Origin: Pseudoips prasinana | Taxonomy: Eukaryota; Arthropoda; Insecta; Lepidoptera; Nolidae | Direction: 5' to 3' | Assembly (NCBI GenBank): GCA_951640165.1 | Contig: OX621263.1 | Span: 580,501 to 644,500 of the forward strand | Length of the DNA stretch: 64,000 bases | In this document: positions 63,313 to 64,000 of the stretch, piece after piece | Position numbering within the stretch: position 1 is the stretch's first letter | How the letters are laid out: every line of letters starts with the position of its first letter | Translations under genes and position numbers: made by a program | Notes under the pieces: model-generated | The model's input: only the letters and a program-made list of their open reading frames with translations | What the model was told of the DNA's origin: nothing | Database searches by the model: none

Positions 63313-63494
63313 TATTTTATATTTTATTTATTTATATTTCTTTTATTTATTTTATTTATATTTCTATTCTATTCTAGCTAGGCTGGCTAAGATTCAAAAC
63401 AAAGTAACAAAGACAGTTACATCGTCCACATAAACAAAAATTTTTATACAAAAATGTCCATAAAATTAAAACTACTAGGCCAAACTATACAAAA

Positions 63495-63600
63495 TTTTTA
63501 TGGGACCAAATGGCAACTATTTCGCATCAAACTAAAAAAGAATTCACGTAAATCGGATCATAAATCTCCGAGAAATCGGTGTACATACATAAAAAAAAAC
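63495..63600 (+). repeat. Interspersed repeat end (TACATAAA type), copy
   Basis: ggcaactatttcgcatcaaa, aattcacgtaaatcggatca and cggtgtacatacataaaa, as in the palindrome arms at 20380-20460. Confidence 0.7.
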
Positions 63601-63893
63601 CTCAATATCATTTTCGAAGTCCTATCCATAGATACCCCACATGTATAGTTTAATGATTTTTTTTTTAAATTCAGTTTCAAGTACGTATAGGGATCCCCAA
63701 ATTTAATTGTTTGTTTTTCCATTTTTGTGTGATAATCTTAATGCGGTTCACGGAATACATCTGCTGACCAAGATTCGACAGTATAGTTCTTATAGTTCCG
63801 GAAAAAAGTGGCTATGACATACGGACGGGCAGACATACAGACATGACAAATCAAGAAGAACCTTTGTGAAAGACATTTGGCTACAGAACCCTA
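63601..63893. repeat. Lepidopteran interspersed repeat, half copy
   Basis: tcctatccatagatacccca, aatgcggttcacggaataca, cagtatagttcttatagttc and gctatgacatacggacgg correspond to 46370-46640. Confidence 0.75.
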
Positions 63894-64000
63894 AAAATGG
63901 CAGCTATTCCGCATCAACTAAAGAAGAATCACGTAAATCGGTTCATAAATCTCAGCGTAATCGGTGTACGTACATAAAAAAAATACGCTGGTGCTAAAAG
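63894..64000 (+). repeat. Interspersed repeat end, second tandem copy
   Basis: ggcagctattccgcatcaac, aagaatcacgtaaatcggtt and cggtgtacgtacataaaa; same family as 63495-63600. Runs out of the window. Confidence 0.7.

Overview
This is animal nuclear DNA, almost certainly lepidopteran (moth or butterfly). The repeat families are typical of that order: a SINE with a tRNA-like head followed by a TGTGTGATGAGCAC body, the CGGACTCGCC...GGTTCCGTAG interspersed repeat, Dong/R4, CR1-like and RTE-like LINEs, BEL/Pao and Ty3/gypsy elements. Host genes are split by small GT-AG introns, and a nuclear fragment of an insect-type mitochondrial cytochrome b is present. The species cannot be told from the sequence. 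Most of the window is transposable elements (TEs) and tandem repeats, many nested; only three host-like gene pieces can be supported.

Layout. 0.4-6.6 kb: five exons of a trypsin-fold serine protease homolog on the minus strand, with a 5'-truncated CR1-like LINE and SINE tails in its introns. 6.9-12.5 kb: a TA-centred inverted repeat split by a MITE and by a decayed LTR element (290-bp LTRs) that carries two related 39-bp tandem arrays. 12.7-31.2 kb: a large inverted duplication with arms of about 7.06 kb. Each arm holds a gypsy element, about 2 kb of flank with a tiny two-exon secreted-peptide gene, and a 57-bp coding-type minisatellite. The centre is made of TA-core hairpins. One arm carries an extra 3.77-kb LINE with a long intact ORF2. 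31.3-36.3 kb: LINE debris and an internally deleted BEL/Pao element with perfect 5-bp target duplications. 36.5-43.6 kb: CR1-like ORF1/ORF2 pieces and a nearly full-length but broken Dong/R4 element whose 3' end lies in a TTA repeat. 44.6-55 kb: SINEs, three MITE types, a NUMT inside a repeat, RTE and R1-like LINE ends, and a fold-back repeat. 55.2-57.6 kb: exactly 37 copies of a 63-bp satellite. 58.7-60.1 kb: a 120-bp satellite that multiplies the 3' end of a host exon together with its splice donor. 60.2-64 kb: a decayed gypsy and LINE/SINE pieces.

The genes do not form a pathway; the biology here is genome structure. The strongest observations are: the inverted duplication, proved by shared LTR-specific differences and shared lesions; the duplicated minimal secreted-peptide gene; the splice-donor minisatellite; loss of catalytic His and of a disulfide pair in the protease homolog; the NUMT; and repeated insertion of very short LINE tails into retroelement coding regions. 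No CRISPR, operon, rRNA or convincing tRNA gene is present.
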